This document shows positions 16,789-24,758 of a stretch of 64,000 nucleotides of DNA, one piece after another; positions within the stretch are counted from its first letter, which is position 1; every line of letters starts with the position of its first letter. The stretch spans positions 124,001 to 188,000 of the forward strand of contig NZ_FWFV01000003.1 of assembly GCF_900172315.1 (NCBI RefSeq), read 5' to 3'. The stretch is from Palleronia marisminoris. GTDB taxonomy: Bacteria > Pseudomonadota > Alphaproteobacteria > Rhodobacterales > Rhodobacteraceae. Made by a program: the position numbers and the translations under genes. A model generated the notes under the pieces. It saw nothing but the letters and a program-made list of their open reading frames with translations. It was not told the DNA's origin and searched no databases.

Positions 16789-17063
16789 CCTGGACGGAGA
16801 CGCCGCTCCCTTCGCCGGGCCAATCCTGACTCGCCGGTTCCTGCGGCAACGCTTCGGGGCCTGACCCAGCCTCAGCCTCGGCGCACACCAGATAGCCCGG
16901 AATAGCATCTTCGATCTGGCTCCGTCGTGGCGTAATGGTCTGCACATCCGCGACTCGCCGCGAGGCGGTTCCGGCGTCGCACGATCCGGACGTGACGCCC
17001 GGACTCCCACGGCACACGCAGACCTTCCACGTCGAAAAAGACGATCGCTTCGAAGGACACGAC

Positions 17064-18530
17064 ATGCAGACCGAGGCCCTTCTCGTCGAAGACCTGGCCG
17101 AAGAGACCGCTTCGGACGACTCCGCGCGGGACCGGCTCGTCATCAGCCTGCTGCTGGTTTCGGCCTTCACGGTCATCCTGAACGAGACGATCATGAGCGT
17201 CGCGCTGCCGCGCCTGATGGTCGCCCTGGATGTCACCGCGAACGCGGCACAGTGGCTGACCACGGCGTTCCTGCTGACCATGGCGGTCGTCATCCCTGTC
17301 ACCGGGTTCCTGCTGCAGAGGTTCCACACGCGCACTGTATTCCTGGCGGCCATGACGTTCTTCAGCCTCGGCACGTTCATCTGCGCCACCGCCCCGGGCC
17401 TCGGTCTTCTGATCTTCGGACGCGTGGTGCAGGCGGTCGGCACGGCCATCATGATGCCGCTTCTCATGACGACGGTGATGACGCTGGTCCCGCCGGAGAG
17501 TCGCGGAAAGACGATGGGCAACATTTCGATCGTGATCTCGGTGGCGCCCGCCATCGGGCCGACGATATCGGGCATCATCCTCAGCATGCTCGACTGGCGC
17601 TGGATGTTCTGGCTCGTCCTTCCGATCGGACTTGGGGCGCTGGCGCTTGGCTATGCCCGGCTGGTGAACGTGACGACACCGAGGAAGGTGCCGCTGGACA
17701 TCCTGTCTGTGGTGATGTCCGCCATCGGCTTCGGCGGCGTGGTCTACGGGCTGTCGAGCATGGGCGAAGGCCATGGCGAGGGCGGCCCCGTCCCAACCTG
17801 GGCGCCGCTCGCCATCGGGGGCGTCGTGTTGGCGCTGTTCATCTTGCGGCAGCTGAAGCTCGGGCCGCGCGACCGCGCGCTGCTCGATCTGCGGACATTC
17901 CGCGTGCAGGTTTTCACCGTGGCCGTCACGACCATGGGCCTTGCGATGATGTCGCTGTTCGGGATGATCATCCTGCTGCCGATCTACATGCAGAACGTGC
18001 TGGGGATGACCGCGCTGGAGGCGGGACTTCTGCTTCTGCCGGGCGGGCTGACGATGGGGCTGCTCGCCCCGCTCGTCGGTCGCCTTTTCGATCGGTTCGG
18101 CGCGCGCCGGCTGGTGATCCCCGGCGCCGTTGCCGTCAGCGCCGCCCTCTGGCTTATGGCCTCGCTGGGACCGGAAAGCCACGTCGCGACGGTCCTGTTC
18201 AGCCACGTCGTCCTGAGCGTGGGCCTCGCGCTCCTGTTCACGCCGCTCTTCGCGTCGAGCCTCGGGTCGCTGCCCAAGACGCTCTACTCGCATGGCAGCG
18301 CGGTCCTCGGCACGATCCAGCAGGTAGCCGGGGCCGCCGGCATCGCGCTGTTCGTTTCGATCATGTCGCTCCGGATCGGGGCGAAGCTGGCCGAGGGTGC
18401 GGACATGGTGGCCGCGACCGCCGCGGGCCTGCGGGCCGGATTCATGTGCGGCGCGACGATCTCACTCCTGATGATCGTCGCGGCGTTCTTCGTGCGACGC
18501 CCGCCGGCCCAGCCACCGACCGAGGTTTGA
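17064..18530 (+). CDS. DHA2-family MFS drug:H+ antiporter (EmrB-like)
   Basis: Major facilitator protein of 488 residues with about 14 hydrophobic segments. The first helix carries LNETIMSVALPRLM (motif D1 of 14-TMS exporters), GFLLQRFHTRTVF matches motif A, and VAPAIGPTISG is the antiporter motif C. Such proteins expel drugs, dyes or organic acids with proton influx. ATG 17064 follows GAAGGAC; longer in-frame starts up to 16935 add a sequence without family resemblance. No membrane-fusion partner (EmrA) is adjacent. The gene converges with livM, with a GC-rich hairpin between them. Substrate unknown. Confidence 0.85.
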   Translation: MQTEALLVEDLAEETASDDSARDRLVISLLLVSAFTVILNETIMSVALPRLMVALDVTANAAQWLTTAFLLTMAVVIPVTGFLLQRFHTRTVFLAAMTFFSLGTFICATAPGLGLLIFGRVVQAVGTAIMMPLLMTTVMTLVPPESRGKTMGNISIVISVAPAIGPTISGIILSMLDWRWMFWLVLPIGLGALALGYARLVNVTTPRKVPLDILSVVMSAIGFGGVVYGLSSMGEGHGEGGPVPTWAPLAIGGVVLALFILRQLKLGPRDRALLDLRTFRVQVFTVAVTTMGLAMMSLFGMIILLPIYMQNVLGMTALEAGLLLLPGGLTMGLLAPLVGRLFDRFGARRLVIPGAVAVSAALWLMASLGPESHVATVLFSHVVLSVGLALLFTPLFASSLGSLPKTLYSHGSAVLGTIQQVAGAAGIALFVSIMSLRIGAKLAEGADMVAATAAGLRAGFMCGATISLLMIVAAFFVRRPPAQPPTEV

Positions 18531-18531
18531 G

Positions 18532-18554
18532 AGGGGCAGCACCGGACCGCCCCT
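18532..18554. terminator. Bidirectional hairpin between MFS gene and livM
   Basis: AGGGGC (18532-18537) pairs with GCCCCT (18549-18554) around an 11-base loop, two bases after the MFS stop and a few bases before the convergent livM stop. The stem is short and no U-run follows, so the terminator call is tentative. Confidence 0.35.
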
Positions 18555-18560
18555 TCCCGC

Positions 18561-19538
18561 TTACAGCGGCCGCTTCAGCCACCGCGCCAGGACGCCGACG
18601 ATGCCTTCGCGGAACAGCAGCACGCCGAGGACGAAGATCACGCCCTGGATGATCGTCACCCAGGCACCCAGCGTCGCAAGATAGTTCTGCATCGTCACAA
18701 TCACTGCGGCGCCGACGAGCGGCCCGAAGATCGTGCCCATCCCGCCCAGAAGCGTCATCAGAACCACCTCGCCGGACATCGACCAATGAACGTCCGTCAG
18801 CGAGGCAAGCTGGAACACCTGGCTTTTCGTGGCACCGGCCAGACCCGCGAAGGTCGCCGAGAGGACAAAGACCAGCAGCTTGTAGCGATTGACCTGGTAG
18901 CCCAGCGAAACCGCCCTTGGCTCGTTCTCGCGGATCGCCTTCAGCACCTGCCCGAAGGGCGAGTGTACGATGCGGTAGAGGAAGAGGATTCCGCCGAAGG
19001 TCACCGCGAGCACGAAGAAGTAGAGCGCGATGTTGTCCTGCAGCGAGATCAGACCGAACAGGTCGCCCCGCGGCACCGACTGGATCCCGTCCTCGCCGCC
19101 GGTGAACTCGGCCTGGAGGGCGAAGAAATACACCATCTGCGCGAAAGCCAGCGTCACCATGGCGAAGTAGATGCCCTGCCGCCGGATCGCGAGGGCACCG
19201 ATCAGCAGCCCCAGCACGGCCGCCGCGGCCGTGCCAGTGAGAACGGCAAGCTCGGGCGTGAACCCCCAGACCTTCGCGGCATGGGCGGCGACATAGCTGG
19301 CCCCGCCGAAATAGGCGGCATGCCCGAAGGACAGCAGCCCGCCGAAGCCAAGCAACAGGTTGAAGGCGGCGGCGAAGAGCGCAAAGCACATCACCTTCAT
19401 CGCGAAGACCGGGTAGACCAGGAACGGCAACACGGTCAGCACTGCCAGAAGTGCGACGAAGATGACCTTGTGCAGCATCGGCATGCCGACGCTCTGCGAG
19501 ATCGGCGCAAGATCCGAGGTATTGTCCGCCATGGCCAT
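18561..19538 (-). CDS. livM: Branched-chain amino acid-type ABC permease LivM
   Basis: Inner-membrane permease of 325 residues with eight or more hydrophobic helices. LLLGFGGLLSFGHAAYFGGA and GQVLKAIRENEPRAVSLGY (the EAA-like cytoplasmic loop that contacts the ATPase) are diagnostic of LivM. It forms the translocation pore with LivH and is energised by LivG/LivF. ATG 19538 shares one base with the livH stop. It is the last gene of the operon livG-livF-livK-livH-livM. The HAAT family also imports amides, urea and aromatic acids, so the substrate is not set by this subunit. Confidence 0.92.
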   Translation of the reverse strand: MAMADNTSDLAPISQSVGMPMLHKVIFVALLAVLTVLPFLVYPVFAMKVMCFALFAAAFNLLLGFGGLLSFGHAAYFGGASYVAAHAAKVWGFTPELAVLTGTAAAAVLGLLIGALAIRRQGIYFAMVTLAFAQMVYFFALQAEFTGGEDGIQSVPRGDLFGLISLQDNIALYFFVLAVTFGGILFLYRIVHSPFGQVLKAIRENEPRAVSLGYQVNRYKLLVFVLSATFAGLAGATKSQVFQLASLTDVHWSMSGEVVLMTLLGGMGTIFGPLVGAAVIVTMQNYLATLGAWVTIIQGVIFVLGVLLFREGIVGVLARWLKRPL

Positions 19539-20425
19539 CAGGCACCCCTCCCGAACAGGCCTTCGGGCTTGATCATCAAGACGATCGCCATGATCACGAA
19601 AATCACCACCGCCGAGCCTTCAGGGTAGAAGACGCGGGTCAGCCCTTCGATGACGCCAAGGCCGTAGCCGGTCAGGATCGCCCCCATGATCGAGCCCATC
19701 CCCCCGATGACGACGACCGCAAACACCACGATGATGAGGTCCGCGCCCATGTTCGGGTTCACGGAATAGATCGGCGCGGCAAGCACGCCGGCGAACCCGG
19801 CCAGCCCGACGCCGAAGGCGTAGGTCAGCATGATCATCCGCGGGACGTTTATCCCGAAGGCGCCGACAAGGACCGGGTTCTCGGTCGCGGCGCGAAGATA
19901 GGCGCCGAGGCGGGTCTTTTCGATCATGAACCATGTGCCGAAGCACACGATGACCGACGCGACCACGACCCAGGCGCGGTAATTGGGAAGGAACATGAAG
20001 CCCAGGTTCTGGCCGCCTGACAGGATCTCGGGGATCTGGTAGGGCTGGCCGGAAATGCCGTAGTAGTTCCGGAACAGCCCCTGGATGATCAGCGCCACCC
20101 CGAAGGTCAGCAGAAGCCCGTAGAGGTGGTCCAGGTGATAGAGCTTCGACAGGGCCAGGCGCTCGAGCACGAGGCCCGTCGCCCCGACGACCAACGGTGC
20201 CAGGATCAGCGCCCACCAGTAGCCGATGCCGAAATAGGTCAGCAGCATCCAGGCGACGAAGCCGCCCAGCATGTACTGGGCGCCGTGGCTGAAATTGATG
20301 ATGTTGAGCAGGCCGAAGATCACGGCCAGGCCCAGCGACAGCACGGCGTAGAACGACCCGTTGATGAGGCCAAGCAGCAGCTGCCCCATCAGGACCTGCG
20401 GCGGTATTCCCAGAAGCTCGAACAT
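19538..20425 (-). CDS. livH: Branched-chain amino acid-type ABC permease LivH
   Basis: Permease of 295 residues with about eight transmembrane helices. GLINGSFYAVLSLGLAVIFG and NIINFSHGAQYMLGGF are the hallmark N-terminal motifs of LivH, and RAATENPVLVGAFGINV is the ATPase-contact loop. It follows livK after a 64-base gap that contains a perfect 10-bp hairpin, which may let the binding protein be made in excess over the permeases. The start is ATG 20425. Confidence 0.92.
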   Translation of the reverse strand: MFELLGIPPQVLMGQLLLGLINGSFYAVLSLGLAVIFGLLNIINFSHGAQYMLGGFVAWMLLTYFGIGYWWALILAPLVVGATGLVLERLALSKLYHLDHLYGLLLTFGVALIIQGLFRNYYGISGQPYQIPEILSGGQNLGFMFLPNYRAWVVVASVIVCFGTWFMIEKTRLGAYLRAATENPVLVGAFGINVPRMIMLTYAFGVGLAGFAGVLAAPIYSVNPNMGADLIIVVFAVVVIGGMGSIMGAILTGYGLGVIEGLTRVFYPEGSAVVIFVIMAIVLMIKPEGLFGRGA

Positions 20426-20456
20426 GTTCCTGCCCAGTTATTTTTGCGGCGGTTGC

Positions 20457-20480
20457 GGTGCGCCGGGTATCCGGCGCACC
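20457..20480 (-). terminator. Intercistronic hairpin between livK and livH
   Basis: GGTGCGCCGG (20457-20466) and CCGGCGCACC (20471-20480) form a perfect 10-bp stem with a four-base loop, ten bases after the livK stop in the direction of transcription. No U-run follows on the minus strand, so it probably acts as a 3'-end stabiliser or partial terminator, a common arrangement downstream of binding-protein genes. Confidence 0.55.
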
Positions 20481-20489
20481 GCCGAGGCA

Positions 20490-21692
20490 TCAGCCCTCGC
20501 TCGAGAAGTCGCACTCGTCGATCATCGGCAGGAACGCCTCTTCGCCGGCGATCACGGCCTTCTGCTCGTAAAGATCCCACTCGCCCTCGGAGTCGGCGGG
20601 CGCCTTCACCTCGAACAGGTACATGTCGTGGATGACCCGCCCGTCGGCGCGCACGTAGCCCTCACCGAAAAGCGGATCGTCGAACGAGTTCGCCTTCATA
20701 TGCGCCACGACTTCCTCGTTGTTGGTCGAGCCCACGGCCTCGACCGCGCGCAGATAGTGCATCGCGGCCGAGTAGACGCCGGCATGGACCATGGTCGGCT
20801 TGGCGTTGTGACGCTCCTCGAAGCGGCTGGACCATTCGCGGGTCTCGTCGTTCTGGTCCCAGTAGAAGGCCTCGGTCAGCTGCAGGCCCTGCGCCGTTTC
20901 CGGGCTCAGCGCATGCACATCCGATATGAACATCAAGAGCGCCGCCAGCGACTGGCCGCTCTGGGTGATGCCGAACTCGGATGCCTGCTTGATCGCGTTG
21001 ACCGTGTCGCCGCCGGCATTCGCAAGGCCGATCACGTCGGCGCCGCTGGCCTGCGCCTGGAGCAGGAAGGACGAGAAATCCGTCGCCGGGAACGGGTGCC
21101 GGACCGAGCCCACGACTTCTCCGCCGGCCTCTTCGACCACGTTCATCGTGTTCTCTTCGAGCGAGTGGCCGAACGCGTAGTCCGCGGTCAGGAAGTACCA
21201 CTTGTCGGCGCCGGCCTCGGTGATGGCCTGGCCCGTGCCCTTGGCAAGCGCTGCGGTATCGTAGGTCCAGTGGATCGTCGTCGGGGCGCACTGGCCCTGG
21301 GTCAGCTCGGTCGACCCGGCACCGGAATTGAGCAACACGCCGCCCATCTGGTTGCTGATGTCGGCCACGGCGAGCGCAACCGAAGAGGTCGGCACGTCGA
21401 GGATCGCGTCGACGCCTTCCTGCTCGTACCATTGCCGGGCGATGTTGGACCCGACGTCGGGCTTGTTCTGGTGATCCGCCGAAAGGATCTCGACGTTCAG
21501 GCCCTTCTCTTCGGCGTTGAAATCCTCGACGGCCATGCGCGCGGCGATGACCGAGCCTTCGCCCGAAAGGTCGGCATAAGTGCCCGAACGGTCGTTCAGC
21601 ACGCCGAGCGTGACGTCGATCGTCTCTTGCGCATAGGCCGTTCCGGTCAGCGCGGCGACGGCCGCGGTGCCGAGTGCGATGCTTCTCATCAT
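20490..21692 (-). CDS. livK: Periplasmic substrate-binding protein of the liv-type ABC importer
   Basis: Periplasmic protein of 400 residues: signal peptide MMRSIALGTAAVAALTGTAYA with cleavage before QETIDV, then the peripla_BP_6 fold (VTLGVLNDRSGTYADLSG, GVDAILDVPTSSVALAVADI, ADYAFGHSLEEN). The sequence is the subgroup often annotated as ABC substrate-binding protein of unclear ligand, rather than canonical Leu/Ile/Val-binding protein. Ligands in this group include amides, aromatic acids and other carboxylates. It is preceded by a GGGAGAGAGA ribosome site, follows livF by 45 bases and is followed by the intercistronic hairpin. Confidence 0.9.
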   Translation of the reverse strand: MMRSIALGTAAVAALTGTAYAQETIDVTLGVLNDRSGTYADLSGEGSVIAARMAVEDFNAEEKGLNVEILSADHQNKPDVGSNIARQWYEQEGVDAILDVPTSSVALAVADISNQMGGVLLNSGAGSTELTQGQCAPTTIHWTYDTAALAKGTGQAITEAGADKWYFLTADYAFGHSLEENTMNVVEEAGGEVVGSVRHPFPATDFSSFLLQAQASGADVIGLANAGGDTVNAIKQASEFGITQSGQSLAALLMFISDVHALSPETAQGLQLTEAFYWDQNDETREWSSRFEERHNAKPTMVHAGVYSAAMHYLRAVEAVGSTNNEEVVAHMKANSFDDPLFGEGYVRADGRVIHDMYLFEVKAPADSEGEWDLYEQKAVIAGEEAFLPMIDECDFSSEG

Positions 21693-21737
21693 GGTTTCTC
21701 TCTCCCTGGTTTCGGCGCCGAGGCGCCCTTTTGTTGT

Positions 21738-22481
21738 TCAGACGCCCAGATAGGCGTGCAGCTTGTCGATATTGGCCTCCAGATCCTCCCCCGGGATCAT
21801 GTCGACCACGCGCCCCTGATCGACGACGTGGTGCCGGTCGGCGACGGAGGCCGCGAAGCGGAAGTTTTGCTCGACCAGCACGATGGTGAACCCTTCGGCC
21901 TTCAGCGCCTTGATCGTGTGGCCGATCTGCTGGACGATGACCGGGGCGAGCCCCTCGGTCGGCTCGTCCAGAAGCAGAAGCCGCGCGCCGGTGCGCAGGA
22001 TGCGGGCGATGGCGAGCATCTGCTGCTCGCCGCCCGACAGCTTGGTGCCCTGGCTGCGGCGACGCTCCTTCAGGTTCGGGAACAGGTCGTAGATCCGCTC
22101 GACCGACAGTCCGCCCTCCTGGATGCGGGGCGGCAGCATCAGGTTCTCTTCGACATTGAGCGAGGCGAAGATCCCCCGCTCTTCCGGGCACAGCGCGATG
22201 CCGAGCCGTGCGATGTGACGCGGCTGCATGCCGATCGTCTCGGTCCCGCCATACAGGACCGTGCCCTTGCGCTTTTCCAGGATCCCCATGATCGCCAGCA
22301 GCGTCGAGGTCTTGCCCGCCCCGTTTCGCCCGAGAAGCGTGACGACCTCGCCTTCGCGGACGTCGAAATCGATCCCATGCAGGACGTGGCTTTCGCCGTA
22401 CCACCCCTCGAGTCCCCGAACCTCGAGCAGGGGCGCGCCGGCGGTGGCGTCCTTGCGGCTGTGGGTTGCGGTGTCACTCAT
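21738..22481 (-). CDS. livF: ABC transporter ATP-binding protein LivF
   Basis: Cytosolic ATPase of 247 residues with Walker A GRNGAGKTS, signature LSGGEQQM, Walker B LLLLDEPTEGLAP and the switch histidine region VLVEQNF. It pairs with LivG to power LivH-LivM. The ATG at 22481 overlaps the 3' end of livG by eight bases, so the two ATPases are translationally coupled. Full family length. Confidence 0.94.
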   Translation of the reverse strand: MSDTATHSRKDATAGAPLLEVRGLEGWYGESHVLHGIDFDVREGEVVTLLGRNGAGKTSTLLAIMGILEKRKGTVLYGGTETIGMQPRHIARLGIALCPEERGIFASLNVEENLMLPPRIQEGGLSVERIYDLFPNLKERRRSQGTKLSGGEQQMLAIARILRTGARLLLLDEPTEGLAPVIVQQIGHTIKALKAEGFTIVLVEQNFRFAASVADRHHVVDQGRVVDMIPGEDLEANIDKLHAYLGV

Positions 22482-23253
22482 GGCCGGCTCCGATATAGGC
22501 GTCGATCACTTCGGGGTTCTTGGAGATCTCGGCGTAGTTGCCCTCGGCCAGGATCTCGCCACGGGCCAGCACGGTGATCCGGTCGGACAGGTCCGCGACC
22601 ACCGACAGGTTGTGCTCGACCATCAGGATCGTGCGCGTCTCGCCGATCCGACGGATCAGGGTCGAGATGCGTTCGACATCCTCCTGCGCCATACCGGCCA
22701 TGGGTTCGTCCAGCAGCAGCATCTTTGGGTCCAGAGCCAGGGTCGTCGCGATCTCGAGCGCGCGCTTGCGGCCGTATGACAGTTCGGCCGCGCGGTGGTT
22801 CAGGAACTCCGACAGGCCGACCTCGGCCACGTAGGACCGCGCCTCGTCGTCGAAGCGTGTCAGGTTCTTTTCCGAGCGCCAGAAGTCGTAACTCTCGCCG
22901 CGGGTGCGCTGCAGCGCGATACGGACGTTCTGCAACACGGTCAGATCGGCGAACACGGCCGAGATCTGGAAGGACCGTACCATCCCCAGCCGCGCGATCT
23001 CGGCCGGCGCCAAGCGGGTGATGTCGCGGCCGGCATAGGTGATCTTGCCCCGGGTCGGCTGAAGGAACTTGGTCAGAAGATTGAAGCAGGTCGTCTTGCC
23101 AGCACCGTTCGGACCGATGAGCGCGTGGATCGTCCCCTTCTCGACCTTCAGCGAGACGTTGTTGACCGCAACGAACCCCTTGAACTCCTTCGTGAGACCG
23201 ACTGCCTCGAGCGCCACGCCCGCACTACCCGTACCCCGTTCCTCCGTCGTCAA
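22474..23253 (-). CDS. livG: ABC transporter ATP-binding protein LivG
   Basis: ATPase of 259 residues with Walker A GPNGAGKTT, a degenerate signature region ELSYGRKRALEIA as usual for LivG, Walker B MLLLDEPMAGMA and MVEHNL. The start is TTG at 23253, supported by GGGGAG seven bases upstream; no closer ATG gives a complete N-terminus. It is the first gene of the minus-strand operon, and its promoter lies in the 431-base gap toward the divergent stress-protein gene. Confidence 0.93.
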   Translation of the reverse strand: MTTEERGTGSAGVALEAVGLTKEFKGFVAVNNVSLKVEKGTIHALIGPNGAGKTTCFNLLTKFLQPTRGKITYAGRDITRLAPAEIARLGMVRSFQISAVFADLTVLQNVRIALQRTRGESYDFWRSEKNLTRFDDEARSYVAEVGLSEFLNHRAAELSYGRKRALEIATTLALDPKMLLLDEPMAGMAQEDVERISTLIRRIGETRTILMVEHNLSVVADLSDRITVLARGEILAEGNYAEISKNPEVIDAYIGAGHE

Positions 23254-23684
23254 GCCGAGGCTCCCCGCGTCGTTGATATCTCTTCCCGACTTGGATGATG
23301 GAGCGGCTTAGGCCGAAAGATCAATCATTTATTGCGGGTTCTTACCCTGCGGAAGCCTCGGGTCACCGCTCCCCTTCCCCCGAACGGGCGCGAGTTCTCC
23401 GCAGGGTTGTCACGCGCTCCGAAACTCCCGGGACGGCGGTATCGGTGGGGCGACCTGAGCGTAACTTCGCCGGCGAGGCTGCCGGACATGCGCACCCGGA
23501 GATTTGCCTGTTGCGATGATCGGGACGGCGGCAAGCAAGAAACCGCTCGGGAACATCCTCCGGAAGTGCCGTCCGGCACGAATGTCCGCCGGTGCAGACC
23601 CAAACCGGCCGAGTCAACGGTTTCACACCCCGGAACTTAAATGGAGACGCGTGATTGTGATGGTAACATCTGGAGGATTGAAAA
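23254..23684. other. 431-base divergent intergenic region
   Basis: Contains the promoters of livGFKHM (leftward) and of the stress-protein pair (rightward). No reading frame here has recognisable content. A short AT-rich patch near 23315-23335 is a plausible site for the liv promoter. GGAGG near 23671 is the ribosome site of the right-hand gene. I could not find a convincing EcfG (GGAAC-N16/17-CGTT) promoter: GGAAC occurs at 23550 and near 23633, but neither has a good minus-10 at the right spacing. Confidence 0.4.
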
Positions 23685-24167
23685 ATGCACAGGAACATAA
23701 CCGCCATCTATCGCACCCACGCCGTTGCCGATCTCGTGCGACGCGAATTGAGCGAACTGGGCATCTCGTCGAGCGATATCCGGGTCGTTCCGGACCGCGA
23801 CGAGCCGGTCGACGCCGACGGCCATCGAACCGACAACAAGTATTCGGATCAGCTGCACGATCTGCACCTGCCGGATGAGGACCTGCGGACCTACCAGCAG
23901 AGCGTGCGTCGCGGCGACTACGTGGTGTCGGCGGAAGTGGACGAGAACCAGGTCGGTCGCGCGAAGGAGATCATGCGCCGTCCCGAGGGCGAGACGCACA
24001 ATCTCGACCAGCGCTCCGGCGAGTTCGAGGGCGAAACGGTCGATCCCTACAGTGATCCTGACAATCGCCGCACGAATGCCGACTGGGCAGCCGAGCGCGA
24101 TCACGATCATTCGGATCCCTACACGCGCTCGTACAAGCGGAACACGCGGCTTAACGAGAACAACTGA
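23685..24167 (+). CDS. YflT-like (general stress protein 17M-type) protein
   Basis: Hydrophilic cytosolic protein of 160 residues. The first 100 residues (MHRNITAIYRTHAVADLVRR, then SELGISSSDIRVVPDR and GDYVVSAEVDENQVGRAKEI) have the alternating strand/helix pattern of the heat-induced stress protein YflT domain: a flavour of ferredoxin-like fold that begins by naming a random Tyr-Arg-Thr-x-Ala segment. The C-terminal 60 residues are charged, repetitive in Asp/Arg/Asn and probably disordered. GGAGG precedes ATG 23685. The next gene follows within 41 bases, so they may be co-transcribed. A role in general stress response is inferred from family resemblance. Confidence 0.6.
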   Translation: MHRNITAIYRTHAVADLVRRELSELGISSSDIRVVPDRDEPVDADGHRTDNKYSDQLHDLHLPDEDLRTYQQSVRRGDYVVSAEVDENQVGRAKEIMRRPEGETHNLDQRSGEFEGETVDPYSDPDNRRTNADWAAERDHDHSDPYTRSYKRNTRLNENN

Positions 24168-24207
24168 AGAATTTCTTCGACCCCGAGAATATTGAAAGGG
24201 AAATGAC

Positions 24208-24450
24208 ATGTCCGACTATCGAGACCCCAAAGTCACCAAGACCGGCGAGAAGAAAGACAGCGGGATGGGCAAGTGGATCGGCATTGCCGTCGCCGCGCTT
24301 CTTGCCCTGTTGCTGCTAGGCTGGCTGCTCGGCTGGTTCGGTGAAGAAGAGACCGTGGTCGATACCGTCGATCCTGCAGTCACCGAAGAGGTCGATCCTG
24401 CAGTGACCGAGGATCCGGCCGCCGAGGTCGAGCCCGAAGTCGTCGAGTAA
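24208..24450 (+). CDS. Small single-span membrane protein with acidic repeat tail
   Basis: Protein of 80 residues: a basic, Lys-rich N-terminus (about 25 residues), one hydrophobic helix (WIGIAVAALLALLLLGWLLG) and an acidic C-terminus built from VDPAVTEE/VDPAVTED and related units, presumably periplasmic. GAAAGGG lies upstream of ATG 24208. I do not know a function; similar small proteins in Rhodobacterales are found with stress genes. It follows the YflT-like gene by 40 bases and is followed by a strong hairpin, so the pair looks like one short transcript. Confidence 0.65.
   Translation: MSDYRDPKVTKTGEKKDSGMGKWIGIAVAALLALLLLGWLLGWFGEEETVVDTVDPAVTEEVDPAVTEDPAAEVEPEVVE
24367..24414 (+). repeat. 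Two tandem 24-base repeats inside the small membrane protein gene
   Basis: Units 24367-24390 and 24391-24414 both start GTCGATCCTGCAGT and differ at a few positions near the end. Each encodes VDPAVTE followed by E or D. A shorter related unit (GTCGATACC) precedes them. The in-frame repeat could expand or contract by slippage, changing the length of the acidic tail. Confidence 0.75.
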
Positions 24451-24468
24451 CATACTCCCGAACGATCT

Positions 24469-24499
24469 CTGTCCCCCGCGGTGGAACTGCGGGGGACAG
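24469..24499. terminator. Perfect 11-bp hairpin between convergent genes
   Basis: CTGTCCCCCGC (24469-24479) pairs perfectly with GCGGGGGACAG (24489-24499) around a nine-base loop. It lies between the stop of the small membrane protein gene and the convergent DUF2783 gene. The T-run expected of an intrinsic terminator is absent, but stem strength and position support a bidirectional terminator. Confidence 0.6.
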
Positions 24500-24569
24500 G
24501 TCCGTGGCGTGGCATGAAGCCAATCCCGAACTGGCACGCCGAGCGAGCGCTACCGATCGCGGAGAGGGC

Positions 24570-24758
24570 TCACTGCCGCGCCAGGGCAATGGCTTGCCTG
24601 ATCACCTCGATGTCGCCCACGTGGTTGAACAGAGTGAGGATCAATCTCGCGTTGAGCGCATCGCTCTCTTCCTTCGTCAAGCCGTCATGGGCCGACAGCA
24701 GAAGATCATAGACATCATCGGGACGAGCGATGTTCCCGGACGTGACGAGCGCGGTCAT
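24570..24758 (-). CDS. DUF2783 small protein
   Basis: Protein of 62 residues (MTALVTSGNIARPDDVYDLL...HVGDIEVIRQAIALARQ), soluble and mostly helical, matching DUF2783, a family seen almost only next to FAD-dependent aromatic hydroxylases and homogentisate genes. ATG 24758 overlaps the hydroxylase stop (ATGA), so it is translated with the hydroxylase. It may be a small partner or regulator of that enzyme; no activity is known. Confidence 0.8.
   Translation of the reverse strand: MTALVTSGNIARPDDVYDLLLSAHDGLTKEESDALNARLILTLFNHVGDIEVIRQAIALARQ

Noticed and set aside
23550-23640. GGAAC motifs as EcfG-type stress promoters before the YflT-like gene
   Set aside because: No matching CGTT-type minus-10 at 16-17 bases; the nearest candidate is 15 bases away with CGTC.
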